From: Bacillota bacterium
GTDB taxonomy: Bacteria; Bacillota; Clostridia; Lachnospirales; Lachnospiraceae
NCBI GenBank assembly: GCA_023410575.1
Contig: JAEYPP010000024.1
Coordinates: forward strand, 1 to 43,545
Reading direction: 5' to 3'
Length of the DNA: 43,545 bases
Shown here: positions 7,096 to 15,759 of the stretch, in pieces
How positions within the stretch are numbered: the stretch's first letter is position 1
Layout of the letters: every line of letters begins with the position of its first letter
Program-made: the position numbers and the translations under genes
Notes under the pieces: model-generated
The model's input: only the letters and a program-made list of their open reading frames with translations
What the model was told of the DNA's origin: nothing
Databases searched by the model: none

Positions 7096-7926
7096 ATGAA
7101 AATTGGCAATAGGGAATTTGACACCGCGAACAATGTGTATCTTATGGGCATTTTGAATGTCACACCGGATTCTTTTTCCGATGGAGGAAGATTCAACCAT
7201 ATCGATGCTGCGATGTTTCATGCAGAACAAATGATTCTTGCAGGTACAGATATATTAGATATTGGTGGAGAATCCACCAGACCAGGATACACACCGATAT
7301 CAGTGTCAGAAGAAATCAATCGTGTATTACCAGTATTAGAGAAACTAAAAACTAACTTTGATATTCCGTTATCACTCGATAGTTACAAGAGTGAAGTGGT
7401 ACAAGCGGCAGGCCAGTATATCGACATGGTAAATGATATCTGGGGGTTTCGATATGATAAGACTCATAGAATGGCAGAAGTTACAGCAAAGCTCAATATA
7501 CCCTGTTGTCTTATGCATAACAGAAAAGAGCATTACTATAAAGATTTCTGGTCAGATTTCATGAAGGATATGAGAGAAATCTTAGACATAGCACAATCAG
7601 CTGGAATCAAACAGGACAACATAATATTAGATGGTGGGGTCGGTTTCCAAAAGACGTATGAAGAAAATCTAATGGTATTGAATCGAACAAAAGACTTGTG
7701 TGCTCTTGGCTGTCCAGTCATGATCGCTGCTTCCAATAAATCTGTCGTAGGACTCAGTATTGATAAGCCGGTAGCAGACCGTATCTTTGGAACGGTTGCG
7801 ACAAGTGTTGTTGGTGTAATGAAAGGTGCATCCTTTCTGCGTGTTCATGATATTGCTGCGAATCTGGATGCGATTAAGATGACAAAGTCTATTATGGAGG
7901 AAGCAAAATGGATACCATCAATCTAA
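7096..7926 (+). CDS. folP: Dihydropteroate synthase
   Basis: The 276-residue protein joins 6-hydroxymethyl-7,8-dihydropterin pyrophosphate to p-aminobenzoate. The two signature motifs are intact: MGILNVTPDSFSDGG (about residues 15-29) and DILDIGGESTRPG (about 53-65). Also present are the SLDSYKSEV, MVNDIWGF and ILDGGVGFQKT segments of the TIM barrel. The length is normal. GAAGAAAGG precedes the ATG at a slightly long distance. The 3' end overlaps folB-folK by 19 nt, so the two are translationally linked. It is the target of sulfonamides in other bacteria. Confidence 0.96.
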   Translation: MKIGNREFDTANNVYLMGILNVTPDSFSDGGRFNHIDAAMFHAEQMILAGTDILDIGGESTRPGYTPISVSEEINRVLPVLEKLKTNFDIPLSLDSYKSEVVQAAGQYIDMVNDIWGFRYDKTHRMAEVTAKLNIPCCLMHNRKEHYYKDFWSDFMKDMREILDIAQSAGIKQDNIILDGGVGFQKTYEENLMVLNRTKDLCALGCPVMIAASNKSVVGLSIDKPVADRIFGTVATSVVGVMKGASFLRVHDIAANLDAIKMTKSIMEEAKWIPSI

Positions 7927-8726
7927 AAGGATTAGAGTTTATTGCCTATCATGGGGTATTGAAAAGTGAAAAAGAGCTCGGTCAGAAATTTAGCATAGAT
8001 TGTACTTTAGCATTAGACACCTCGTTATGTGAGGATCAATTAGATCAAACGGTAAACTATGGAGAAGTTGCGTTAGAAATTGTCAAATATTGTACAGCAA
8101 CAAGATTTGACCTAATAGAAACGTTAGCAAATGAACTGGCTAGACATCTCCTTGTAAAATACTCTATGATTCAATTCGTAGCCTTAACGGTACATAAACC
8201 CAATGCTCCCATTGCAACACCATTCCAGGATGTTAATGTTATGGTAACGAGAAGACGAACCGTCAGCTACTTAGGGATAGGATCGAATCTAGGAGACAGA
8301 GAGTCTTACTTAAACATGATATCAGAGGCAATTGAACAGGACCCCTGTGTAACCCAATTATCAAAATCCAGCTACATCGAGACAAAACCATATGGAGTTA
8401 CAGATCAGCCTGATTTCTTGAATGGCGTAATTAAAATCAGTACCGTATATACACCTTTTGAATTATTAAGATTTTGTAAAACAATCGAACATAAGGCAGG
8501 CCGAGTCAAGACAAGACATTGGGGAGAGCGTACCTTAGATATCGACATATTATTCTATGGTGATACAGTGTTGTTTACAGAGGACTTGAAAATCCCACAT
8601 CCACAGTTAGTCTTACGCGAATTTGTATTAACACCGTTAGCACAGATCGAACCATATTTTATACATCCGGTATTACGTAAGAGCGTGCAGGAGATGTTAG
8701 ACCAGTTAAAGGAGGGTGCTTCATGA
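7908..8726 (+). CDS. folK: Bifunctional dihydroneopterin aldolase / HPPK (FolB-FolK fusion)
   Basis: Residues 1 to about 117 are FolB-like (LKGLEFIAYHGVLKSEKELG, then VNYGEVALEIV). From about 121 to the end the protein is FolK: YLGIGSNLGDRESYL, the TKPYGVTDQPDFLNGVIKI segment, and RTLDIDILFYG with the magnesium aspartates. The fusion carries out two successive steps, cleavage of dihydroneopterin and pyrophosphorylation of hydroxymethyl-dihydropterin. The start lies inside folP after GGAGGAAGCAAA, and the stop overlaps the DHFR start by 4 nt. Such fusions are known in other Firmicutes. Confidence 0.95.
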   Translation: MDTINLKGLEFIAYHGVLKSEKELGQKFSIDCTLALDTSLCEDQLDQTVNYGEVALEIVKYCTATRFDLIETLANELARHLLVKYSMIQFVALTVHKPNAPIATPFQDVNVMVTRRRTVSYLGIGSNLGDRESYLNMISEAIEQDPCVTQLSKSSYIETKPYGVTDQPDFLNGVIKISTVYTPFELLRFCKTIEHKAGRVKTRHWGERTLDIDILFYGDTVLFTEDLKIPHPQLVLREFVLTPLAQIEPYFIHPVLRKSVQEMLDQLKEGAS

Positions 8727-9232
8727 ACTTGATCGCATCAATTGACGAGAATTGGGGAATCGGATACCTTAATCAGTTATTATTTGATATTCCAGGGGAT
8801 AAACAATATTTCAAATCCATGACATTACATCACATCGTAGTGATGGGGAAAAATACGTTGCTATCCTTGCCCAATAGCAGACCACTGCCACAGCGAACGA
8901 ATATCGTTATCAGTAAACACCTTACAGCGGTAGAAGATGCACTTGTCTGTAACAGTGTAGAGCAATTATGGACATTAGTGGACAAATTCCCTAAAGAGTC
9001 GATCTATGTCATAGGTGGTAGTTCCATTTATCGACAGTTGTTGCCATATTGCGAAAGCGCCTATATAACCAAATTCTATACTGTAAAAATAGCAGATTGT
9101 TATCTGACGAGTCTTGATAAGGAATATAACTGGGAGTTGGTATACGAAAGCGAACTACAGAAAGAAAACAACTTAGAATATAGATTTTTAAAATACAGAA
9201 ACAACAGAGTGCAGGAGCCTCCATTGAAGTAA
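8723..9232 (+). CDS. folA: Dihydrofolate reductase
   Basis: The 169-residue protein reduces dihydrofolate to tetrahydrofolate with NADPH. It has the family start (MNLIASIDENWGIGYLNQLL), the acidic active-site segment FDIPGDKQYFKSMT, the NADPH loop VVMGKNTLLSLP and the IYVIGGSSIYRQLLP motif near residue 100. The length is typical. It is the last gene of the folate operon; the terminator hairpin begins inside its final codons. GGAGGGTG precedes the start. Confidence 0.95.
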   Translation: MNLIASIDENWGIGYLNQLLFDIPGDKQYFKSMTLHHIVVMGKNTLLSLPNSRPLPQRTNIVISKHLTAVEDALVCNSVEQLWTLVDKFPKESIYVIGGSSIYRQLLPYCESAYITKFYTVKIADCYLTSLDKEYNWELVYESELQKENNLEYRFLKYRNNRVQEPPLK

Positions 9233-9250
9233 ATGGAGACTCCTGTCTTT
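9212..9250 (+). terminator. Terminator of the folate operon, overlapping the last codons
   Basis: CAGGAGCCTCCATT (9212-9225) pairs with AATGGAGACTCCTG (9232-9245) with one internal mismatch; the TAA stop is in the loop. The T tract is short (TCTTT), so termination may be incomplete. Confidence 0.75.
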
Positions 9251-9375
9251 GAATATAGACCTAACTGTTTTTTGAGAAAAATACGTTTGACGGTAGATTC
9301 CACTTTAAATCAGGGATAAAGACCACAGTTCGACTGAAGCTTAGATGGCATGGCATATAGGAGGAAAGAGAAAAC

Positions 9376-10299
9376 TTAATCTTCAAACATTTTTAATAAT
9401 CTTATATAATGATTTGCTTCACGTAATGTGTGATCAGCCAATAGTGGGATTATGATGGATTTAATTTTGCAATCGAGCAATCCTTTAGTAGCCTGAACTT
9501 TGAAATCTCGTAATTCTAGGGTTGCTTGCAGACTATCCTTGGTAATTTGATCAATAGGTAATGTTCTATCCATAGCATTTAAAGCTTCCTTAGTTAACTC
9601 GTCAAACTCATTACCATAATGATTCGCTGTATTAAATAACTCTTCTTCTGTCGGATCTAAAAATCCCCGAATAAACTTGGAATGTTCAGCCATAATTCGA
9701 TTCCAAAAAGCTTCCTGCTCTAGTGCATCTTGGTGCAGATTTGTAAACATTCTTCTTTCCAGTCTTATTACCATATTCAAGTATAGTTTTGCTTCCCTCA
9801 TAATATGATCAATCAATAATGGATAATTGACAGTAAACATCCTGCAGCCTAGTACATTATTTAATATTTCAGTTTTAAAATGAATTAAACCGGAAATTAA
9901 TGGTATAGCCCTACTATTTATTCTTGATACTTTATCTACGAGTGACATGCTAGCCATATTGTTAGTTGCGTCAGCTAAATTTGCCTCTGCTCCTGTAATA
10001 TCACTTGGTATATCTATCCCTGTGTAAAATGCTGAAGCTTTTTCAGCCTTAAGTGTGTACGGTGTTATTACTTCCCCTGATTTCAAAACATCATTACTTA
10101 CAACACCATCAGAAAGCAAGACAACATCCATTAACAGTTTATCAAAATCCATTCGAAATTCATTCGCTCTTTGCGCATATTCTATATCTCTAGGAGTAAA
10201 CCCTAGCTGAAGAAAGAAGGAATGTTCTTTCATAATTCTCGCAAAAAAAAGGTGTAACTCTAGCGATTGACGCACAAAATTTGTATTGTTGTTATTCAA
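9376..10299 (-). CDS. DUF2935 family protein
   Basis: The 307-residue protein is all-helical with two similar halves, each with an FFARIMKEHSFFL- or FWNRIMAEHSKFIRG-like helix (about residues 18-30 and 203-217). The LDPTEEEL segment after the second is the DUF2935 hallmark. Histidine and glutamate pairs in four-helix bundles suggest a ferritin-like metal centre, but no function is established. The start is TTG: AAGGAG stands 7 nt before it, and no ATG fits better. It is monocistronic, convergent with the folate operon and divergent from the pirin gene. Confidence 0.85.
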   Translation of the reverse strand: MNNNNTNFVRQSLELHLFFARIMKEHSFFLQLGFTPRDIEYAQRANEFRMDFDKLLMDVVLLSDGVVSNDVLKSGEVITPYTLKAEKASAFYTGIDIPSDITGAEANLADATNNMASMSLVDKVSRINSRAIPLISGLIHFKTEILNNVLGCRMFTVNYPLLIDHIMREAKLYLNMVIRLERRMFTNLHQDALEQEAFWNRIMAEHSKFIRGFLDPTEEELFNTANHYGNEFDELTKEALNAMDRTLPIDQITKDSLQATLELRDFKVQATKGLLDCKIKSIIIPLLADHTLREANHYIRLLKMFED

Positions 10300-10465
10300 T
10301 TTTTTACTCCTTATAATGTCCTACATTATATTATATCGATAAGTAAAAGATATGTGATAATTACTATATCGTATTAAAGCAAGTAGTGTAAAGGCGGACT
10401 AATCGTGACATTAAGTAGTCACAGATATTATAGTAGCTCGAAATTAATATACAAATTGAATAGTA

Positions 10466-10482
10466 AAAGGAACACTTCCTTT
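10466..10482. promoter_or_regulatory. Palindrome upstream of the pirin promoter
   Basis: AAAGGAA-CAC-TTCCTTT is a perfect 7-bp dyad just upstream of the putative -35 box, an operator-like position. No regulator gene is adjacent. Confidence 0.4.
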
Positions 10483-10486
10483 AACA

Positions 10487-10515
10487 TTGTTTCTGTTTGT
10501 GAAATAGAGTATAAT
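10487..10515 (+). promoter_or_regulatory. Promoter of the pirin-FMN reductase operon
   Basis: TTGTTT (10487-10492) and TATAAT (10510-10515) are separated by 17 bp, about 120 bp before the pirin start. Confidence 0.6.
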
Positions 10516-10636
10516 TTAACTCATAGGAATGGAAGTTTATGGTACACTTTGCTGTGCAGGAATTATAACGTTATATGGATTAAAAAAAGTAGGAAAAACT
10601 ATAAGCTAACGTTGTTTACATTGAGGAGGAAAGCAA

Positions 10637-11479
10637 ATGGAAAGAAAAATCAAACAACAGGTTAGAGGTTTTAGAACACAGGACGGAGCTGGAGTGAGTT
10701 TGGTCAGGGTTTTGGGAAATGGAACTGTACAGGAATATGATCCTATTTTAATGCTGGATTCCTTTGACAGCATAAATCCTGATGATTATACAGCAGGATT
10801 TCCCATGCATCCTCACAGAGGTATTGAAACAATAAGCTATGTGTATCGTGGGTTTATGACTCATAAGGACAGTTTAGGCAATGAGGATACCATTGGTGAT
10901 GGTGAAGTTCAATGGATGACAGCGGGTTCCGGTATATTGCATGAAGAAAAGTTGCCGGCTGCTGAGAGATTGCTCGGTGTGCAGCTTTGGCTTAATCTTC
11001 CGGCAAAGGATAAAATGGTTCCTCCGGCTTATCACAGTATCAAGAATTCTGAAATTGAAGAAATTGAAATTGAGAACGGCAAGCTGAGACTCCTCGTAGG
11101 TGAGTTTGAAGGAAGAAAAGGATATTTAAGCAAATATTTGCCATTGGATTGTTACGATTTGCACTTAGACCCCAATGCGTCGATTGTCTTGCATACAGAA
11201 CGCGAACGCTCCGTCATGGTGTTTACCCTCTTAGGGGATGCATATATCGGAGGCGAGTTGGTAAAAGAAAAGACGGCTGTAAAACTCACATTAGGTGACT
11301 ATGTAGAGATAAAGGCAACAGAAAAAAATTCCCAAGTGCTATTTATGAGTTCAACAATTCTAGACGAACCCGTAGTTTGGGGAGGGCCTATCGTAATGAA
11401 CACAAAGGAAGAGTTGAATAAAGCTTTCGATGATTTGAGAAAAGGCACATTTCTACAAAACAAGATTTCGTATCGATAA
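10637..11479 (+). CDS. Pirin family protein (cupin)
   Basis: The 280-residue double-cupin protein has the pirin iron site in PMHPHRGIETISYVYRG and the following MTHKDSLG and GSGILHEE segments, which supply the histidines and the glutamate. Bacterial pirins are poorly understood; some have quercetin dioxygenase activity and others affect redox or central metabolism. GAGGAGGAAAG precedes the ATG. A flavin reductase gene starts 26 bp downstream with its own ribosome site, so the pair probably forms a redox-related operon. Confidence 0.93.
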   Translation: MERKIKQQVRGFRTQDGAGVSLVRVLGNGTVQEYDPILMLDSFDSINPDDYTAGFPMHPHRGIETISYVYRGFMTHKDSLGNEDTIGDGEVQWMTAGSGILHEEKLPAAERLLGVQLWLNLPAKDKMVPPAYHSIKNSEIEEIEIENGKLRLLVGEFEGRKGYLSKYLPLDCYDLHLDPNASIVLHTERERSVMVFTLLGDAYIGGELVKEKTAVKLTLGDYVEIKATEKNSQVLFMSSTILDEPVVWGGPIVMNTKEELNKAFDDLRKGTFLQNKISYR

Positions 11480-11505
11480 CAACGAAGACAAAGGAGTACA
11501 TTATA

Positions 11506-12063
11506 ATGAAAAAAATAAAAATATTAGCAATTGTTGGTTCCCTTAGAAAAGAATCCTATAACCGTCAATTAGCTTTAGTGGCAAAAGAAATAATTGGAGA
11601 TCGGGCTGATTTTACGCTGCTCGAGTATCGGGATATTCCTTTATTGGATCAGGATATTGAATATCCGACACCTGATTTTGTAAAACTCGTTCGTGAGGAA
11701 GTGAAATCCGCAGATGGTATATGGTTCTTTACGCCTGAGTACAATCACTATTTCCCTGGCGTGCTGAAGAACCTCATCGATTGGTTATCTCGCCCAATTA
11801 GTGAAAAAGAACCTCAGGTTCTTGCTGGAAAGCCTGCCGCAATAAGCGGAATATCTCTTGGTATGTCTGGAACGGGAATGGCCCAAGACCATTTAGTTAC
11901 ACTTATCAGTTTTTTGAACATGGATGTTATGAATGTTCCACGACTTACGATACCAAACGCTATGCAGCAGGTTGACTCTGAAGGTAAGCTTACATTAAAA
12001 ACAAGCTATTCTTACTTGGAAAAACAAGCGGATGCTTTTATTGATTTTATACAGCGACGTTGA
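11506..12063 (+). CDS. NAD(P)H-dependent FMN reductase / quinone reductase
   Basis: The 185-residue flavodoxin-like protein has the FMN phosphate loop VGSLRKESYNRQLA at the N-terminus and the PEYNHYFPGVLKNLIDWLS motif around residues 80-98, both typical of the NADPH-dependent FMN reductase family (ArsH/azoreductase-type). It should transfer electrons from NAD(P)H to flavin, quinone or azo acceptors in the cytoplasm. AAGGAG precedes the ATG. It is co-directional with pirin and probably in one transcript; the MerR gene downstream has its own promoter. Confidence 0.92.
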   Translation: MKKIKILAIVGSLRKESYNRQLALVAKEIIGDRADFTLLEYRDIPLLDQDIEYPTPDFVKLVREEVKSADGIWFFTPEYNHYFPGVLKNLIDWLSRPISEKEPQVLAGKPAAISGISLGMSGTGMAQDHLVTLISFLNMDVMNVPRLTIPNAMQQVDSEGKLTLKTSYSYLEKQADAFIDFIQRR

Positions 12064-12228
12064 ACTGTTCCAATGGAATTTATTGCAGAGCTAAATTCTG
12101 AAGTAGTGATTTCAATAAGATAGACCCGAAACAACAGTACAAGTTTACTCAAATACTATTTGCAAAACTTTGTATCAAAATCAAGATAAAATTGAAGGAA
12201 AAAAGATAAATATAATTATGTGTTACGG

Positions 12229-12259
12229 TTGACTCTGTCGTTAGGGAAGCGTTTATACT
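12229..12259 (+). promoter_or_regulatory. MerR-type promoter with 19-bp spacer (autoregulation)
   Basis: TTGACT (12229-12234) and TATACT (12254-12259) are separated by 19 bp, the overlong spacing characteristic of promoters twisted into shape by MerR-family activators. The spacer holds a CTGTCGTTAGGGAAGCG dyad-like core. It lies 32 bp upstream of the MerR start codon. Confidence 0.8.
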
Positions 12260-12290
12260 TAACGTAACATATACTTAAGGAGGTTTTATC

Positions 12291-13247
12291 ATGAACGATC
12301 TAATTAAAATAAGAGATGTATCGTCCAAGTATGATATATCCGCTCGTACATTACGTTATTATGAAGATATGGGGTTAATCACTAGCACTAGAAGCAACGA
12401 CTACGCATACAGGTTATATGATGAAATTGCTGTTAAAAGATTGGAACAAATTCTTATTTTACGTAAGCTGAACATTAGTATCAGAGATATACAGCGTATA
12501 TTCAATACTTCAGGTTCTGAAACCGTCTTGGAGGTACTGAGCAAAAAAGTAGAGGACATTGACGGTGAGGTTGCCCTTCTGCATGAACTCAAAGAGATTG
12601 TTTTGGAGTTCATCCATCAGATCGAGCGGGCTGATTTTGGCAATGATTCTGATGTTAAGATGCTTTATGATAAGGCTAAGGAAATTGAAGGACAGCTTAT
12701 TAATGTACCTTATGACGGTAACCCATCCAGTGCGAATCGTTTATTCGATGTTACTGAAAAGATGAAAAAAGCTCCTGAGGTTAGAGTTATTCAGATAAAT
12801 CCATTCAAGGCGTTTTCCTCAGGTTTAGACACTATTGACAATGTTATGGGAACTTTTCAGCAATGGCAGGAAGAACACAACCATTTAGTAAGGAAAATGA
12901 TATATGGAGCACCCGATTTTCTTTGGTTTGAGGAAGATATGAGAGCAGTTTGGATTTGGGCTGTAGAAGATTGGGTAACGAAAGAAGATGTAAAGCCATA
13001 TGAACTCATAGATTTTAAAGGTGGACTGTATGCAGCCGCTATGTCTGTGGATGGAGATGACGATATTAACGGCAGAGTTTATGAAGGTATAAAAAAATGG
13101 CTAGAAAGCAGTGGTTTTGAGCTTGACGATCAACCTGGTCATCGGACACTCTGTCATATGGTAAACCCAACCGACGAAATTAAGGTGGCACTTGGATATC
13201 ACCAGCTTGACATTTATGTGCCAATTAAGGTACGCCAAAGTCATTAA
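12291..13247 (+). CDS. MerR family regulator with GyrI-like effector domain
   Basis: The 318-residue protein has an N-terminal MerR winged helix (IRDVSSKYDISARTLRYYED, then YRLYDEIAVKRLEQILILRK), a dimerisation coiled coil (about residues 75-110), and a C-terminal GyrI-like/AraC effector-binding domain (about 160-315, with FLWFEEDMRAVWIWAVEDW and LGYHQLDIYVPIK). Members of this type bind bulky hydrophobic drugs or dyes and activate their own gene and resistance genes. AAGGAGG precedes the ATG. No transporter follows, so the target is its own gene or lies elsewhere. Confidence 0.93.
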   Translation: MNDLIKIRDVSSKYDISARTLRYYEDMGLITSTRSNDYAYRLYDEIAVKRLEQILILRKLNISIRDIQRIFNTSGSETVLEVLSKKVEDIDGEVALLHELKEIVLEFIHQIERADFGNDSDVKMLYDKAKEIEGQLINVPYDGNPSSANRLFDVTEKMKKAPEVRVIQINPFKAFSSGLDTIDNVMGTFQQWQEEHNHLVRKMIYGAPDFLWFEEDMRAVWIWAVEDWVTKEDVKPYELIDFKGGLYAAAMSVDGDDDINGRVYEGIKKWLESSGFELDDQPGHRTLCHMVNPTDEIKVALGYHQLDIYVPIKVRQSH

Positions 13248-13547
13248 AAAGAGGTATTACTTTAACGCTGATGGTTCACTTGCAAAGCACTAAAATAGAT
13301 GATGATACAAAAATAAATACATACATGCATGGGCATACGCTAATACAGAGTGTATGCCCATATCGTGATAGTGGCAGAATAATTTAGCAGAAAGAGCTTA
13401 GGAATTGTATTAAACGGCAAGATAAATGTATATATTATTGAAACACAGTAGTGAAGGAAAAGTTATATAAGTGATGGAAAGGCATAGTAGTTAAGAGAAA
13501 GGTATATGAGCGAAGGAAAAAAATATTGATTGCGGGAGGATGATAAT
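13248..13547. other. Intergenic region with one inverted repeat
   Basis: ATGGGCATAC (13329-13338) and GTATGCCCAT (13352-13361) form a perfect 10-bp hairpin with a 13-nt loop about 80 bp after the MerR stop. No T-run follows, so it is at best an atypical terminator. The rest of this gap is AT-rich, and I see no gene in it. Confidence 0.6.
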
Positions 13548-14356
13548 GTGCAAAAACCAAGAAAATTACGTAAGGGTGATAAAGTAGCAATTGTTAGTTT
13601 ATCCAGTGGGATGTTATAAAAAAGCATCCAAAGCTTTTTACGGGTTTTTCTGATACTACTATCAATCATTTCATGTTTTATAAGTTAGGTCTTTCTACAT
13701 TCTATGGGCCATGTTTCATATGCGATTTGGGTGAAATAGCAGATGATATGCTACCATATACGAAAAAGGCATTTGAGAATTATCTGGAAGGATATCCGGA
13801 TGATGAGATAACATCAAGTGACATATGGTACGATGAAAGAAATGATTTTTCAAGAGATGCAATTGGAACAGAACGAAAGGCTCATAAAGAGGAAAGAGGA
13901 TTTGAGTTATTACAGGGATGTGAAATATTTCGAGGTGAGTTATTGGGCGGATGTTTAGAAAGCATGTATGATATGCTGACAGCTAACCGATATGAAGATG
14001 AGAAAGATATTTGTGAGAAATATAGCATATTCCCTAGTGTAGAAGAATGGATTGGGAAAATTATATTTTTGGAGACTTGTGAAGAAAAACCGGAACCAGA
14101 GATTTTTGAAAAAGAGTTAATTACGCTAAAAGAAAAAGGAGTTTTTGATGTAGTGAATGGAGTATTAGTTGGGAAACCTCTAAATGAAACCTTCTATGAA
14201 GAATACAAAGATATCTTGTTAAAGGTGATTGATCGTAAACAACTCTCAATTGTATATAATGTTAATTTTGGGCATGCTACGCCACGATGTGTATTGCCAT
14301 ATGGAGTTGAAGCAATTGTAGATATGCGTCAAAAGAAGATATTCATAGGTAAATAA
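13548..14356 (+). pseudogene. Broken S66 peptidase (LD-carboxypeptidase/MccF-like)
   Basis: A GTG start at 13548 after GGGAGGATGATAAT gives the typical S66 N-terminus (KPRKLRKGDKVAIVSLSSGM), which stops at 13617. Two frames over, from about 13622, the protein resumes with HPKLFTGFSDTTINHFMFYK and runs to the normal C-terminus (GGCLESMYDML, FGHATPRCVLPYGVEA). About 75-90 codons are missing at the junction, including the nucleophile serine segment. The Glu and His segments of the triad remain. S66 enzymes cut murein LD-peptide bonds or inactivate microcin C-like compounds. The deletion plus frameshift make this a pseudogene; ATG 13673 could still give a 227-residue fragment. Confidence 0.85.
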
Positions 14357-14424
14357 TTAATCGCACTCATGAGAAGATGAGTAAAGGATCTATTGCTTAA
14401 TATCAATTAAGGTGTGGTTTAAAT

Positions 14425-14811
14425 ATGAGTTTAAAAACCATTTTTCTTACAGTACTCGGAATTCTATTTTTATGTTTAGGAGCGATTGGCATACTATTAC
14501 CAGTGTGGCCGACGACACCTTTTGTGTTGGCTTCGGTTGCATGCTTATCGTCAGCACCTTCTATTAAAAACAAGATAGTAAATATTCCCTTTTTCAGAGA
14601 ACATATCCAGAATTACGTAAATAAAACAGGCTTATCGCGTAGAACTGTTTTAATCAGTATGATCTGGTTATGGGGAATGTTACTACTTTCTATGGTGATA
14701 ATTCAGAACTTCTGGATTTCAACGATTCTTATTTTTATAGGTATCGCAGTTACTGTTCATATCTTATATATAGCCAGAGGCAAAGGTAGAAAGAAGGTTA
14801 AGAAAGAGTGA
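14425..14811 (+). CDS. DUF454 (YbaN-like) inner membrane protein
   Basis: This small membrane protein has 128 residues. It starts with a hydrophobic helix (VLGILFLCLGAIGILLPVWP), continues with the DUF454 signature PTTPFVLASVACLSSAPS, and ends with two further helices (ISMIWLWGMLLLSMVII and STILIFIGIAVTVHILYI) and a basic tail. The function of the family is unknown. A weak AAGGTG ribosome site precedes the ATG. It stands alone between the S66 pseudogene and a long intergenic region. Confidence 0.88.
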   Translation: MSLKTIFLTVLGILFLCLGAIGILLPVWPTTPFVLASVACLSSAPSIKNKIVNIPFFREHIQNYVNKTGLSRRTVLISMIWLWGMLLLSMVIIQNFWISTILIFIGIAVTVHILYIARGKGRKKVKKE

Positions 14812-15097
14812 AACTTGTATTGAAAGAATGAAGCAATATTCGTTATAATTTATCTATGTAAGTAGGATATTACAAAAACAGCTTCATCTTACACGGGTGC
14901 TCATAAGAAATTAATAACCAATATTACGATTATTATCAATCGCTGGTGATAGGACGAGTTTATTGTTTGTATAAGAGTAGTCACGATTATTTAATATAAG
15001 GTAAAAAGTATAATAAATGCACTTTAGCACTTATACCATAGGCATTTCAGATTTGTTGCATAATAAAACTATATAATAAAACTTAAACAAATTAAAG
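14812..15097. other. Intergenic region without a recognised gene
   Basis: The stretch is AT-rich with stops in all frames. A -10-like TATAAT occurs near 15073-15078, but no gene follows it before the terminator at 15098. Nothing else can be supported. Confidence 0.5.
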
Positions 15098-15143
15098 CGC
15101 ACCCATTGTTTAAATACCTATTAACAATGGATGCGTATTTTTG
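15098..15143 (+). terminator. Rho-independent terminator
   Basis: CGCACCCATTGTT (15098-15110) pairs with AACAATGGATGCG (15123-15135) with one C-A mismatch, followed by TATTTTT. It isolates the downstream sigma gene from upstream transcription. Confidence 0.75.
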
Positions 15144-15231
15144 TGATAAATACATTTCTCCTAGTTCTTTATGAGATGAGCTATAAAGGCAAATGTGAGC
15201 TTGTAGAATGGCTGAAAAGAAAAATATATGC

Positions 15232-15280
15232 TATAATTTTTTAAAAAGTGTAACCTCTCCACCCTAAACGGTGCTTATTA
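15232..15280 (+). promoter_or_regulatory. Extended -10 promoter and ECF-like autoregulatory promoter before the sigma gene
   Basis: TATGCTATAATT (TATAAT at 15232-15237) gives an extended -10 box for the housekeeping sigma. Just downstream, TGTAACC (15249-15255) and CTTATTA (15274-15280) with an 18-bp spacer resemble an ECF-type promoter with an AAC-containing -35 box, as expected for an autoregulated ECF operon. The second reading is inference. Confidence 0.5.
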
Positions 15281-15322
15281 GGCTGAAGGCCTTTCAATAC
15301 AAAAAGAAAGGAGATGAAAGCC

Positions 15323-15724
15323 TTGGACGATAACAGAATCGTTGAGCTATATTTGCTGCGTGAAGAAACAGCAATCAAGCAGACTACAGAAAAATATGGA
15401 AGTCGTTTGCGCTCTTTAGCTTATGGGATAGTCAATGACCAGCAGACCGCCGAAGAATGTGAAAACGATACTTATATGGAAGCGTGGAACATCATTCCAC
15501 CCCATGAGCCGAAAAGCTATTTATATGCGTTTCTTGCTCGGATCACTCGACACATTTCTTTGAATTGCTGCCGTAATCGTAACCGATTGAAACGTAGCGC
15601 ATTTATATGCGAACTTAGCACAGAGATGGAGCAATGTATTCCTGCCCCCGACGATGTTGAATGTCGCATTGATGACTTGGCATTGAGCGAAGCATATGGT
15701 AATATAATCAATATTACGCTGTAA
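15323..15724 (+). CDS. ECF sigma factor lacking region 4 (truncated)
   Basis: The N-terminal ~110 residues are a normal sigma region 2 of the clostridial ECF type (YGSRLRSLAYGIVNDQQTAE, NDTYMEAWNIIPPHEPKSY, FLARITRHISLNCCRNRNR). The protein ends at LSEAYGNIINITL, where related factors of about 175 residues begin the region 4 helix-turn-helix. It can probably bind core polymerase but should not recognise a -35 box. I favour TTG 15323, 10 nt after GGAG; ATG 15314 is too close to that site. The 3' end was probably lost by deletion together with any anti-sigma gene. A beta-lactamase-like gene starts 35 bp downstream. Confidence 0.82.
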   Translation: MDDNRIVELYLLREETAIKQTTEKYGSRLRSLAYGIVNDQQTAEECENDTYMEAWNIIPPHEPKSYLYAFLARITRHISLNCCRNRNRLKRSAFICELSTEMEQCIPAPDDVECRIDDLALSEAYGNIINITL

Positions 15725-15759
15725 AATAAGAGAAAAATTTGTAAGGAGTCACAATTAAG

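Noticed and set aside
10405..10665. 86-codon open frame before the pirin gene
   Set aside because: It covers the promoter and palindrome, overlaps the pirin start in another frame, and its product has no natural-looking composition. Pirin has a strong ribosome site.
14365..14382. ACTCAT/ATGAGT hairpin after the S66 pseudogene as terminator
   Set aside because: It has only six base pairs and no T-run.
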